Below, piece after piece: positions 31,956-43,819 of a stretch of 64,000 nucleotides of DNA (position 1 is the first letter of the stretch; each line of letters opens with the position of its first letter). Origin of the DNA: Raphanus sativus (taxonomy: Eukaryota; Streptophyta; Magnoliopsida; Brassicales; Brassicaceae); contig NC_079519.1 of NCBI RefSeq assembly GCF_000801105.2, positions 14,509,228-14,573,227 of the forward strand, given 5' to 3'. The position numbers and the translations under genes are program-made. Below the pieces are notes generated by a model. It made no database searches and was not told the DNA's origin. It saw only the letters and a program-made list of their open reading frames with translations.

Positions 31956-33405
31956 TGATATACCATGGATTTTACTCATTTTTATCCATGTTATATAAGT
32001 GTTTTATATACTATTTACTATGTATTGGAGTCTATTTAGAGTATTTACAGGTTCAGGGACGATTTGGAGATATATGGTGATTTTGGTGTCTTTTGGGGTC
32101 TTTCGAGTGTAGAACTGCACAGACGCTTCAGATGTTTAGTTCTCGATGGAGATCTTCCCACTGTTGGATTTATCTCATCTTTTGACACAAGATAGAGCTT
32201 TGAGTTAGCTTTTCAATGCCACCGGTTTGAGATCAATCCAACGGTTAGATCGGAAGTTATGCCCATTGTACTGAAGAGTGGTCATTCTGCCTCGCGAGAG
32301 AAGGCTGTCGAGAAGAGGATTGTATGTCGATCGACACAGCACACTGCATGTCGATCGACAGGGACATCAGAACGTGGGCTGAGTATATTTCATGACCGAC
32401 TGAAGCCCAGGAGTCACCACAAAGTTACCAAAATACCCTTGACGAACAGAAACCCTATTTATGTTATTTCTAAGCCATTGTTGACGGCTACGCTTTAGAC
32501 GCTGTTTACGCTTTCAATGTTTCTCTTAGGAGAGAAGGGAGGAACTCCTTGAGAGTCCTCCTGGAACTCCTTTGCTTTTGGATTATTTATCTATTGCTTT
32601 TAATCTATTCATCTATGATTTCTGTGACAAACTTCATATCTGAATAGATCCACCTGTTAGATCTATGGTTCAGATATGTTTGTGGGATTAGCCCCAAACT
32701 ATACTTGCTAAGTTGTGATATTCATCAAATGGATTGAACTCTATGTTTGTTCTAGATTAGCTAACTAGAACATAGATCACTAGGATCTTTGATTATCTTG
32801 AATTATCCATTTGAACTTGCCTGTCTCCCGTTGAGAAAAACGACAGTTCCTCCTTGAGACCTTGTGGTCATATTAGGCTCGCGCCTAGGCAGATCTAGAA
32901 GCCGTCGATCGATATCCCGACAGGTGAATCGATCGGCGCTGCAAAAGGTGTATCGCTCGATATCTCAAAAGGATATCGACCGACTCTTTTTCTGTGTCAT
33001 CATGCGAAAGGTGTGGCCAGAGATCTAGATATTTTAACCAGTGATTCATTCACATATGTTAAGCGGCTGAGATCTATAGTATCATGCAAGCAACTTATTA
33101 AAGCATTTATAAAGATTATAATCTCCATTCCTGAATAGAAGCCCTAGATCTAGCTACCATCCTTCCATCAAACAGCTCATTGCCAAGCTGAACAATTATA
33201 TTGTTCATCTTGTTTACTATTTTATTTACTGCTTTACCGTATTCATTTACTGCTTTATAATTTATTTACTGTTAGCCTACCTTAATCATAACTATTAGAT
33301 CTAGTGTGTGCCTTAGCTCCTTGTGGATTCGATCCCTAATTACTACAACTTGACCTCTTTTGATGAGAGTAAAAATCACTCCTTAGGGTAATTTGAGTGA
33401 TATCA
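31956..33405 (+). repeat. LTR-1 of the Athila-derivative array
   Basis: 1,450 bp, TGATATACCATGG to GAGTGATATCA. Contains two TGTCGATCGACA motifs near 32326 and 32349 and the GTCGATCGATATCC motif near 32903. Followed by AAT and the tRNA-Asp-type primer-binding site. Confidence 0.95.
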
Positions 33406-33409
33406 AATT

Positions 33410-33427
33410 TGGCGCCGTTGTCGGGGA
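33410..33427 (+). promoter_or_regulatory. Primer-binding site of unit 1, tRNA-Asp type
   Basis: TGGCGCCGTTGTCGGGGA, one mismatch to plant tRNA-Asp. Units 2, 3 and 4 have TGGCGCCGTTGCCGGGGA at 36648, 43691 and 59104, matching perfectly over 17 bases. Confidence 0.9.
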
Positions 33428-33534
33428 GCTTCGATCGCCATTAGATCTTGTTTAGTTTTTGTTTAGGTTTTATTATTGTTCAAAAATCTCATAAAATATT
33501 TTTCTTCTGTTTCAGGTACATACCAGAAGCGACA

Positions 33535-34179
33535 ATGAAGAAAGGATTTTTAGCTTATTCAAAGAAGCAACCTGCTGGTTTATGCACGATTCGTAAGTCT
33601 ACGAGGGATGTAACGATCGACACCTTCCAAGCAGCATCGATCGATAGCATACACCACAAATCGATCGACATCGTCCATCACGAATCGATCGACACCCTAC
33701 AAGAACCGGTGATCGACAGAGTACACAAATCGTCAAACGACACTGTTCACGCGAACACTGTTCACATGGGTACTGTTAATCGAGGTACTGTTCATCGTGG
33801 TACTATTCACGAGGGTACTGTTCATCAAGGTACTATTCATCCGATTACTATTCATCCGATTACTGTTCATCCCGGTACTATTCATCGAGGTACTGTTCAC
33901 GAAAACACTGTTCACCCGAACACTGTTCATCCGAATTCGATCGACACTATTCATTTTATGTCGATCGATACTGTTTATCGTGACACTGTTCATCGCGACA
34001 CTATTCATCCGACGTCGATCGACACTGTTCATCCCGTGTCGATCGATACTGTTCACTTCAACACTGTTCACCGAAGCACTGTTCACGGAAGCACTGTTCA
34101 CCGAAACACTGTTTATCGTGGTACTGTTCATCGCGACACTGTTCACCGACTGTGTTACACTGGAGACAATGTAATTTAA
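33535..34179 (+). pseudogene. Unit 1 gag-like ORF, truncated within the TVH repeat
   Basis: Starts MKKGFLAYSKKQPAGLC, then Ser-Ile-Asp repeats (SIDSIHHKSIDIVHHESID), then the Thr-Val-His pentapeptide array (about 33731-34153). At about 34146 the array joins the 3' noncoding region directly, so both capsid-like cores and the C-terminus are deleted (about 4 kb relative to unit 3). The joint lies at CACCGA, present in both parents, so microhomology-mediated. The last residues (LCYTGDNVI) come from the 3' noncoding hairpin. Confidence 0.9.
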
Positions 34180-35193
34180 GTCTGGGGGGATTACTAATAT
34201 CTATCTACTTGATGAATCTTATTTAAAACGTTTTCAAAAAGTTTTTATTGAGTAAGAAGGGGATATAATCTTAATCGATTTATTACTTGTCATCTAACCA
34301 CTCTTTAGACCAGTCTTAGATTTACTAACTTCAGAAGTACTAGAGATACTAAAGTGGATCAACCTGTCAACTATGTTTGCACTTGCTGAGATTGTTTAAA
34401 GGAACCAAAGCTGACCTCCAACCTAATACTGACTTGATTTGCTTGTCTTGGGGCTTGGTATACAAGGGATCGGAATCCTCCTGCAAGTCTGGAAGGTAAA
34501 AAATCCATGTGTTTCTGGTTCCCTTCCTTCTCTCTCTTCGGCATCTTAAGATCTAAGTTTATAAAAAAAAGATTGATATGATTTCTTGAGAGGCAGAGGG
34601 ATAGGTAAATTACCTACGACCCCATTATTCCAAATCTCAAGGATGATCACACATTGTGGAAAAGTGGGATAGGTAAATTACCTAAGACCCCATTATTCGC
34701 TACACTTTGTCAAAATGTATGAGTTACAAATGCAAATGTCAATGAGATAGACTAGATGACCTGTGTTGGCATCAAAACCTATTGAAATTGAAACTAATAA
34801 GAGATCCAGAGAAGAGAGATGAGAGGAGAAAGCGATAAGAGAAGACTACCTGTGTGTTCAAAAACTTGTTTGAGTTGAATCTATGTGTCCTTTGATCGAT
34901 ACTCCCAAGGTAAAGCCTACACTTTTATTTTTATGCAAGAAATGAGGTTAGTAGAGGGGATTGTCAGACAGGATCTGTTAGGTTGTGGAACTAGTGGAAT
35001 TTGGTTGCTATACTAGGATATTGTATAATGTGCTTCTAAGGTTAGGATGTTTAATGATTTGGTTTGCACTACTAGAGAGAAGATGAACTGAGTTTTCAAA
35101 ATCATTTGAGTCCCTACTGCTTTCAAACCTCTTTCAGAGAGACTGCCTGTTGGTTTTGCTTGAGGACAAGCAAAAGGGTAAGTCTGGGGGAGT
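34180..35193 (+). other. Unit 1 3' noncoding region and polypurine tract
   Basis: Begins in the third hairpin module (TTACACTGGAGACAATGTAA, stem partly mutated, about 34153-34172) with its AAGTCTGGGGGG. It continues through two repeated GGATAGGTAAATTACCT segments (34610 and 34668) to the true polypurine tract AAGTCTGGGGGAGT (about 35180-35193). No gene. Confidence 0.85.
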
Positions 35194-36643
35194 TGATATA
35201 CCATGGATTTTATCCATTTTTATCCATGTTATATAAGTGTTTTATATACTATTTACTATGTATTGGAGTCTATTTAGAGTATTTACAGGTTCAGGGACGA
35301 TTTGGAGATATATGGTGATTTTGGTGTCTTTTGGAGTCTTTCGAGTGCAGAACTGCACAGACGCTTCAGATATTTAGTTCTCGATGGAGATCTTCCCACT
35401 GTTGGATTTATCTCATCTTTTGTCACAAGATAGAACTTTGAGTTAGCTTTCCAATGCCACCGGTTTGAGATCAATCCAACGGTTAGATCAGAAGTTATGC
35501 TCATGTTACTGAAGAGTGGTCAGTCTGCCTCGCGAGAGAAGGCTGTGGAGAAGAGGATTGTATGTCGATCGACACAGCACACTGCATGTCGATCGACAGG
35601 GACATCAGAACGTGGGCTGAGTATATTTCATGACCGACTGAAGCCCAGGAGTCACCACAAAGTTACCAAAATACCCTTGACGAACAGAAACCCTATTTAT
35701 GTTATTTCTAAGCCATTGTTGACGGCTACGCTTTAGATGCTCTTTACGCTTTCATTGTTTCTCTTAGAAGAGAAGGGAGGAACTCCTTGAGAGTCCTCCT
35801 GGAACTCCTTTGATTTTGGATTATTTATCTATTGCTTTTCGTCTATTCATCTATGATTTCTGTGACAAACTTCATGTCTGAATAGATCCACCTGTTAGAT
35901 CTATGGTTCAGATAGGTTTGTGGGATTAGCCCCAAACTATACTTGCTAAGTTGTGATATTCATCAAATGGATTGAACTCTATGCTTGTTCTAGATTAGCT
36001 AACTAGAACATAGATCACTAGGATCTTTGATTATCTTGAATTATCCATTTGAGCTTGCCTGTCTCCCGTTGAGAAAAACGACAGTTCCTCCTTGAGACCT
36101 TGTGGTCATATTCGGCTCGCGCCTAGGCAGATCTAGAAGCCGTCGATCGATATCCCGACAGGTGAATCGATCGGCGCTGCGAAAGGTGTATCGCTCGATA
36201 TCTCAAAAGGATATCGACCGACTCTTTTTCTGTGTCATCATGCGAAAAGTGTGGCCAGAGATCTAGATATTTTAACCAGTGATTCATTCACATATGTTAA
36301 GCGGCTGAGATCTATAGTATCATGCAAGCAACTTATTAAAGCATTTATAGAGATTATAATCTCCAATCCTGAATAGAAGCCCTAGATCTAGCTACCATCC
36401 TTCCATCAAACAGCTCATTGCCAAGCTGAACAATTATATTGTTCATCTTGTTTACTGTTTTATTTACTGCTTTACCATATTCATTTACTGCTTTATAATT
36501 TATTTACTGTTAGCCTACCTTAATCATAACTATTAGATCTAGTGTGTGCCTTAGCTCCTTGTGGATTCGACCCGTAAGTACTACAACTTGACCTCTTTTG
36601 ATGAGAGTAAAAATCACTCCTTAGGGTAATTTGAGTGATATCA
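35194..36643 (+). repeat. LTR-2 of the Athila-derivative array
   Basis: 1,450 bp, TGATATACCATGG to GAGTGATATCA, nearly identical to LTR-1. It is both 3' LTR of unit 1 and 5' LTR of unit 2. The outer 5-mers around LTR-1/LTR-2 do not form a target duplication. Confidence 0.95.
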
Positions 36644-36772
36644 AATTTGGCGCCGTTGCCGGGGAGCTTCGATCGCCATTAGATCTTGTTTAGTTTTTGT
36701 TTAGGTTTTATTATTGTTCAAAAATCTCATAAAATTTTTTTCTTCTGTTTCAGGTACATACCAGAAGCGACA

Positions 36773-38650
36773 ATGAAGAAAAGATTTTTAGCTTATTCAA
36801 AGAAGCAACCTGCTGGTTTATGTACGATTCGTAAGTCTACGAGGGATGTAACGATCGACACGCTCCAAGCAGCATCGATCGATAGCATACACCACAAATC
36901 GATCGACATCGTCCATCACGAATCGATCGACACCCTACAAGAACCGGTGATCGACAGAGTACACAAATCGTCAAACGACACTGTTCACGCGAACACTGTT
37001 CACATGGGTACTGTTCACCGAGGTACTGTTCATCGTGGTACTATTCACGCGGGTACTGTTCATCAAGGTACTATTCATCCGATTACTATTCATCCGATTA
37101 CTGTTCATCCCGGTACTATTCATCGAAGTACTGTTCACAAAAACACTGTTCACCCGAACACTGTTCATCCGAAATCGATCGACACTATTCATTCTGTGTC
37201 GATCGATACTGTTCATAGTGACACTGTTCATCGCGACACTTTTCATCCGACGTCGATCGACACTGTTCATCCCGTGTCAGTCGATACTGTTCACTTCAAC
37301 ACTGTTCACCGAAGCACTGTTCACCGAAACACTGTTCATCGCGACACTGTTCATCGTGGTACTCTTCATCACGATACTGTTCATCGTGGTACTGTTCATC
37401 AAAATACTGTTCATCGCGGTACTTTTCATCAAAACATTGTTCACCGCGACACTGTTCATTCGGGTACTGTTCATCCGGACACTGTTCATCCGACGCCGAA
37501 AAATTCTGTTCATCAAGAGTCAACCAACACCACTTGCGGGAAAACAACGGAGGTAAGAGCACTCATACTTAAGATCGATAGGAGAGGTATCTGGAGAGAC
37601 AAAGAATGTCGCCCTTGCAACCACAGAGGACAATCGATTAATGCAGATGGTGATGTAATCCCTAATGTAATTGATGTTGCTGAGACAAACGACTTTATTT
37701 TGACAAGCCAATGGTATGATTTGGGAAGCGAAGATCCTTTCAAAGGTCTTCCTTTTGAAAACCCCAAAGATCTTATCAAGACACTCGAGGATTTAGCCTC
37801 ATCAGCCATCTCATCAGCAAACAAGCAGAATGAGGTACATGTAGATCACATTATCTGCAAGATTTTCCCATATTTTTTATCTGGAGATGTTTTTAGCTGG
37901 TTCAGTAAGTTGCAGCCAAGATCTTTAACTTGTTGGGAAGACATCAAAAGCGCATTCCTAGGTAAATTTTTCAGTGAAGCTGTAGCAATTCGAAGTAAAA
38001 GGTTTGACTACATGATTGAGAAGATGACTGAAGATCATGAGAAAGGAATAATGACTAGTATCAGCCAGATTCTTGATTATGTCTACAGTGAGCAGAATGG
38101 AGATCCCGAGACCCCAACAACTCACGTCAAGCAGCCAGACATTCAAGATCAACATGCTTATGAGGATACACAGAGGGACGAACTGAACAGAGGACAGCTG
38201 GTCAACCATAGTACAGTTGAGGATGATGAACAAGATGGATCTGGAGAGCCGAGCATAGTAGAAAAAGCTGATACAAGTGATTCTATTTCAGCATCGATCG
38301 ATATCGGCACTTCAGAAATGATCGATACAGACTTGTCTCATCGATCAATACCTCTCGAAATCCTTGATGCTACTGCTGTGAATGCTGGGACAGAACGACA
38401 AAGAGCACTCAGAGACTACAACAGTCCTGAGGATTTTTATGCTAAAAGGTCTGCATTGCGTCGTTCAACTTTCCAGAGTTCCATCCCTGAGCTACCTACT
38501 GCATATATCTCTCTTGTGGGTCAGACTCCTTTTCATGGTCTTCATTATGAAGATGCCACTAACCACTTAGAGGCATTCGAAGATTTAGCTTCGACCATCA
38601 AATGCAATGGAGTCCCTGAAGACTACTACTTCTGCAAATTATTCTCATAG
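36773..38650 (+). pseudogene. Unit 2 gag-like ORF, 5' portion (ends at nonsense codon)
   Basis: ATG at 36773. Order: Ser-Ile-Asp repeats, the TVH pentapeptide array (about 36970-37515), a linker, the first capsid-like core (TNDFILTSQWYDLG, then VDHIICKIFPYFLSGDVF and WEDIKSAFLGKFF, about 37690-37980), then the start of the second core (RALRDYNSPEDFY to EDYYFCKLFS). It stops at TAG 38648-38650, where unit 3 has TAT. After the stop a 188-bp deletion relative to unit 3 (45751-45938) removes the rest of the second core. The protein continues out of phase as a separate frame at 38913-40097. Confidence 0.88.
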
Positions 38651-40097
38651 TCTCTTGCTGGAGAAGCAACATGTTGGTTCAGGAAGTTCAGCATCGACCG
38701 ACCCCGCAACCTCGACATCGATCGATAACATCACTTCAGCATCGATAGCCACCAGCACCTCCGAGTCGAGCGATACATACTTTGATCATCGATCGATACC
38801 ACTTGAAGTCCCTGAAAGTTCGTGTTGTCCTCAAGACATTGCAGACTCGACTTAGAAGAGCATTGATGTATCAAGTTGTTATCCTGACCCAGATGAAGAA
38901 AAAGAGATCACCATGGAAGATTTCTTAGAGCTAGAAGAATTTTTGGAGTTAGAGGGTGGAGAACAACTTGGAGACTTGGATTCGAGTGTAGAAGTCACTT
39001 TGGAAGACTTCATAGAGCTGGAGGAATGGCTTGAGTCAGAAAAGAAGCTTGATGACGAGCGGAACACTATGAGAAAAGATTTGGAGACTTCGTCAAAGGC
39101 TAGAATCGATCGATACCAACCCGATGAGATCGATCAACATCCACCATTCATCATCGATCGACACCCACCCGAGTGCATCGATCGACACACATCGTTTGAT
39201 GAGCTACCAGGATACACAGTTAAGCTGGAACCGATTAAAGTGAGAATGCACAAGTCTAAGACCTCATACCTTGCTGTCCCTGAACATTTAAGACCCATAT
39301 GCGCAGAAGAAGCTGCTGGGATTTGCAAAAGAATGAAGAGGATACATGACCCTGTGAAAATTGTGGTTCCCTATGCCGTGGTTGAAGCTGAATCTCCTAT
39401 AACACCAGATAGAGGTATACGTCTTGATTCCTATAATGGAGTATTTAAGGATCATCAGCATGTAGTAGCTTCTCAGAGAGAGATGAGGTGTAGAACTGAA
39501 GTCGACAAATGCCTCAGAGAAGAAGCCTCGATCGACACTGTTCAGAAAAAATTGATCGATAATATCACTCCACCATCGATCGACATCTACCGGATACCAC
39601 CGATCGACATCTACCATATACCACCGATCGACATCATCAATCTGTCATTGATCGATACTACCACTGGTTCATCGATCGATAGCAGACGCGAATCAGAGCA
39701 GAATGAGTATGAAGTGTGTGGAAATATTTTTAATGGAGATACCACCACGCATTCAGACAAGTCTGGGGGAAAGATGATGATGAATTGGAGGAAGAGGAAA
39801 AGAACCAAAAGGGATCCCCAGTTATCATTGATTCCTTACTTCTCCGATGATGTCAGGAAATCTGGAGCGAGACTACACAAGTCTGTGGAAAAGAAGACGA
39901 GAAATTGGAAGAAGCGGAAACGAACCAAGGGAGGTTCTCAGTTACCATTGACTCCTTACTTTTCAGATTGTGTTAGGACATCCAGAGTGCGCAGCAGATG
40001 CTTCACACATCCGTTTGCAAAGCTTAAAGCACTCCTTATTGCTGAGATGATAGACAAAGGAGAAAAATCTATGGAGGAGGCTTTCACACAAGAATGA
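38651..40097 (+). pseudogene. Unit 2 gag-like ORF, 3' portion
   Basis: 38651-38855 carries the Ser/Thr-rich linker with a TAG at 38853-38855 (CAG in unit 3). From 38913 a 394-codon frame runs to TGA at 40095-40097. It contains the acidic block (MEDFLELEEFLELEGGEQL), then IDRYQPDEID repeats, a conserved segment (KLEPIKVRMHKSKTSYLAVP and EEAAGICKRMKRIHDPVKI), SID/IPPIDIY repeats and a very basic stretch (NWRKRKRTKRD; NWKKRKRTKGG), ending EKSMEEAFTQE. The product is unknown; the basic tail could bind nucleic acid. Confidence 0.8.
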
Positions 40098-40608
40098 TAA
40101 AGTCTCAAAGATTGGACATTGAGATTTGTTTTGGAGCATTTTCTCATTCTCATCCGGACTAAATCAAATCTCCAAAAGTCAAGCTCATGACTAAAAATAA
40201 GCGCTGAGTGGGAGGCAACCCACTGTTAGGTTTGTTTTAAATTTGGTTTTATTTTCATATACTACTGATTTTTGTTTTTAATTATTGCATGTAAAAAAAA
40301 ATAAAAAATTTGTTTTATATTTATCTTTTACTGGTTTTTAGTGTTTTATATATGTTAAGTAAAAATCAGGAGTTATAATCAAGGAAGATGAGTTTCCACA
40401 AGAATCGACGATGACTGCGCAGCATCGGTCGACAGAGCATTAATAGCATCGATCGATCGCCACTTAATTGTGTTGATTGATAGAGCATCAAGAGTATCGA
40501 AGGCCACTTAACTGTGTTGGTCAATATTCACATCAAAGTTAGGTATACTGTTTTTCCTTGTTAATTATTGTCCTTATGATTTATTCTCCCACCAAACTTA
40601 GACTGTAT

Positions 40609-40643
40609 AACACTGGTAACAGTGTTGTTTAAGTCTAGGGGAG
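40609..40643 (+). promoter_or_regulatory. Hairpin-polypurine module A, unit 2
   Basis: Hairpin AACACTG-GTAA-CAGTGTT (7-bp stem, 4-nt loop, 40609-40626), then TTTAAGTCTAGGGGAGG. Same in unit 3 (47856-47873) and unit 4 (63223-63240). Confidence 0.8.
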
Positions 40644-40870
40644 GTCGTACTAATATTATAATTTAGATTAGCTATTTAGAGAAGGGACCCGAGTAAACGA
40701 TTGCCTTAGTATCGACCGACGAGAAGAAGTCGATATCGATCGCCATAACCAAATATGCCACGACCGATGACAACACATTTACATCGATCAACATCTATTC
40801 CGGTCAGGTATTTCGTTCTAACTTGTTAAATTGAGTACTTATGGTTTATTTCTCACCAACCTCCGACTTG

Positions 40871-40906
40871 ATAACAACATTATATTGTTATTTAAGTCTG
40901 GGGGAG
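40871..40906 (+). promoter_or_regulatory. Hairpin-polypurine module B, unit 2
   Basis: Hairpin ATAACAA-CATTATA-TTGTTAT (7-bp stem, 40871-40891), then TTAAGTCTGGGGGAGG. In units 3 and 4 (48118-48138, 63485-63505) the stem is ATAACA...TGTTAT and the purine run is AAGTCTGGCGGAGG. Confidence 0.75.
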
Positions 40907-41225
40907 GTTCTACTGATATTGTGTTTTAGTTAAAAAAAAAAAAGATCCAGGTAAACGATTGCTCTGTACATCGCCCGATGAGACCAGCTCGATATCGATC
41001 TCCAGCGCTTCATATCAAACGATCGATTGTCTCTTCATTGTGTCAAACGATCTCTCTAGCCATAGACTGATGGGATCAACTCGATATCGGTCGACAACGC
41101 TTCATCTTCAATGATCGATTGATACTTCGTTGTGTCGATCGACAGACATCAGCGAGCTGGTATATCGTTCTTACTTGTTAATTTTGTGCCATTGATTTAT
41201 TATTTTCACCTTACCACCGACTGCG

Positions 41226-41260
41226 TTACACTGGGGACAGTGTAATTTAAGTCTGGGGGG
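41226..41260 (+). promoter_or_regulatory. Hairpin-polypurine module C, unit 2
   Basis: Hairpin TTACACTG-GGGA-CAGTGTAA (8-bp stem, 41226-41245), then TTTAAGTCTGGGGGG. In units 3 and 4 the loop is GGAA with the same stem (48475-48494, 63842-63861). Confidence 0.85.
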
Positions 41261-42221
41261 ATTACTAATATCTATCTACTTGATGAATCTTATTTAAAAC
41301 GTTTTCGGCTCATGAAGGGGATATAATCTTAATCGATTTATTACTTGTCATGTAACCACTCTTTAGACTAGTCTTAGATTTACTAACTTCAGAAGTACTA
41401 GAGATACTAAAGTGGATCAACCTGTCAACTATGAGATTGTTTGAAGGAACCAAAGCTGACCTCCAACCTAATACTGACTTGATTTGCTTGTCTTGGGGCT
41501 TCGTATACAAGGGATCGGAATCCTCCTGCAAGTCTGGAAGGTAAAAAGTCTATGTGTTTCTGGTTCCCTTTCTTCTCTCTCTTCGGCATCTCAAGATCTA
41601 AGTTTATAAAAAAAAAGATTGATATGATTTCTTGAGAGGCAGAGGGATAGGTAAATTACCTATGACCCCATTATTCCAAATCCCAAGGATGATCACACAT
41701 TGTGGAAACGAGGGATAGGTAAATTACCTGAGACCCCATTATTCGCTACACTTTGTCAAAATGTATGAGTTACAAATGCAAATGTCAATGAGATAGACTA
41801 GATGACCTGTGTTGGCATCAAAACCTATTGAAATTAAACTAATAAGAGATCCAGAGAAGAGAGATGAGGGGAGAAAGGGATCAGAGAAGACTACCTGTGT
41901 GTTCAGAAACTTGTTTGAGTTGAATCCATGTGTCCTTTGATCGATACTCCCAAGGTAAAGCCTACACTTTTATTTTATGCAAGAAATGAGGTTAGTAGAG
42001 GGGATTGTCAGACAGGATCTGTTAGGTTGTGGAACTAGTGGAATTTGGTTGCTATACTAGGATATTGTATAATGTGCTTCTAAGGTTAGGATGTTTAATG
42101 ATTTGGTTTGCACTACTAGAGAGAAGATGAACTGAGTTTTCAAAATCATTTGAGTCCCTACTGCTTTCAAACCTCTTTCAGAGAGACTGCCTGTTGGTTT
42201 TGCTTGAGGACAAGCAAAAGG

Positions 42222-42237
42222 GTAAGTCTGGGGGAGT
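42222..42237 (+). promoter_or_regulatory. Polypurine tract before LTR-3
   Basis: TAAGTCTGGGGGAGT immediately before the LTR start. The same tract precedes LTR-1, LTR-2 and LTR-4. It would prime plus-strand synthesis. Confidence 0.85.
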
Positions 42238-43686
42238 TGATATACCATGGATTTTACCCATTTTTATCCATGTTATATAAGTGTTTTATATACTATTTAC
42301 TATGTATTGGAGTCTATTTAGAGTATTTACAGGTTCAGGGACGATTTGGAGATATATGGTGATTTTGGTGTTTTTTGGAGTCTTTCGAGTGCAGAACTGC
42401 ACAGACGCTTCAGATGTTTAGTTCTCGATGGAGATCTTCCCACAGTTGGATTTGTCTCATTTTTGACACAAGATAGAGCTTTGAGTTAGCTTTCCAATGC
42501 CACCGGTTTGAGATCAATCCAACGGTTAGATCGGAAGTTATGCTCATTTTACTGAAGAGTGGTCAGTCTGCCTCGCGAGAGAAGGCTGTCGAGAAGAGGA
42601 TTGTATGTCGATCGACACAGCACACTGCATGTCGATCGACAGGGACATCAGAACTTGGGCTGAGTATATTTCATGACCGACTGAAGCCCAGGAGTCACCA
42701 CAAAGTTACCAAAATACCCTTGACGAACAGAAACCATATTTATGTTATTTCTAAGCCATTGTTGACGGCTACGCTTCAGACGCTCTTTACGCTTTCATTG
42801 TTTCTCTTAGAAGAGAAGGGAGGAACTCCTTGAGAGTCCTCCTGGAACTCCTTTGCTTTTGGATTATTTATCTATTGCTTTTCATCTATTCATCTATGAT
42901 TTCTGTGACAAACTTCATGTCTGAATAGATCCACCTGTTAGATCTATGGTTCAGATAGGTTTGTGGGATTAGCCCCAAACTATACTTGCTAAGTTGTGAT
43001 ATTCATCAAATGGATTGAACTCTATGCTTGTTCTAGATTAGCTAACTAGAACATAGATCACTAGGATCTTTGATTATCTTGAATTATCCATTTGAGCTTG
43101 CGTGTCTCCCGTTGAGAAAAACGACAGTTCCTCCTTGAGACCTTGTGGTCATATTCGGCTCGCGCCTAGGCAGATCTAGAAGCCGTCGATCGATATCCCG
43201 ACAGGTGAATCGATCGGTGCTGCGAAAGGTGTATCGCTCGATATCTCAAAAGGATATCGACCGACTCTTTTTCTGTTTCATCATGCGAAAGGTGTGGCCA
43301 GAGATCTAGATATTTTAACCAGTGATTCATTCACATATGTTAAGCGGCTGAGATCTATAGTATCATGCAAGCAACTTATTAAAGCATTTATAGAGATTAT
43401 AATCTCCATTCCTGAATAGAAGCCCTAGATCTAGCTACCATCCTTCCATCAAACAGCTCATTGCCAAGCTGAACAATTATATTGTTCATCTTGTTTACTG
43501 TTTTATTTACTGCTTTACCATATTCATTTACTGCTTTATAATTTATTTACTGTTAGCCTACCTTAATCATAACTATTAGATCTAGTGTGTGCCTTAGCTC
43601 CTTGTGGATTCGATCCCTAAGTACTACAACTTGACCTCTTTTGATGAGAGTAAAAATCACTCCTTAGGGTAATTTGAGTGATATTA
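42238..43686 (+). repeat. LTR-3 of the Athila-derivative array
   Basis: 1,449 bp, TGATATACCATGG to GAGTGATATTA. The terminal CA is mutated to TA. This and other private changes (GCGTGTCTCCC, TTCTGTTTCATC, CTTCAGACGC) are shared only with LTR-4. Confidence 0.95.
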
Positions 43687-43819
43687 AATTTGGCGCCGTT
43701 GCCGGGGAGCTTCGATCGCCATTAGATCTTGTTTAGTTAGATTTTGTTTAGGTTTTATTATTGTTCAAAAATCTCATAAATTTTTTTTCTTCTGTTTCAG
43801 GTACATACCAGAAGTGACA

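Larger units (their letters stand above)
40098..42237 (+). other. Unit 2 3' noncoding region with three hairpin-polypurine modules
   Basis: Contains AAGCGCTGAGTGGGAGGCAACCCACTG (40200), which is itself self-complementary (GTGGG...CCCAC), then three modules at about 40.6, 40.87 and 41.23 kb, then the two GATAGGTAAATTACCT segments (41648 and 41714) and the polypurine tract 42222-42237. TCGATCGA-type motifs are frequent (40425-41150). No credible gene: the ORFs are short and shared by all copies as noncoding sequence. Confidence 0.8.

Noticed and set aside
31868..32080. 70-codon ORFs over the polypurine tract and LTR start, repeated in every array unit
   Set aside because: They cross the internal/LTR border and the polypurine tract, and their conservation is explained by DNA-level repeat identity.
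33731..34153. The 15-bp repeat arrays as possible CRISPR arrays
   Set aside because: Units are contiguous 15-mers without unique spacers, lie in a coding frame, and the context is a plant retrotransposon.
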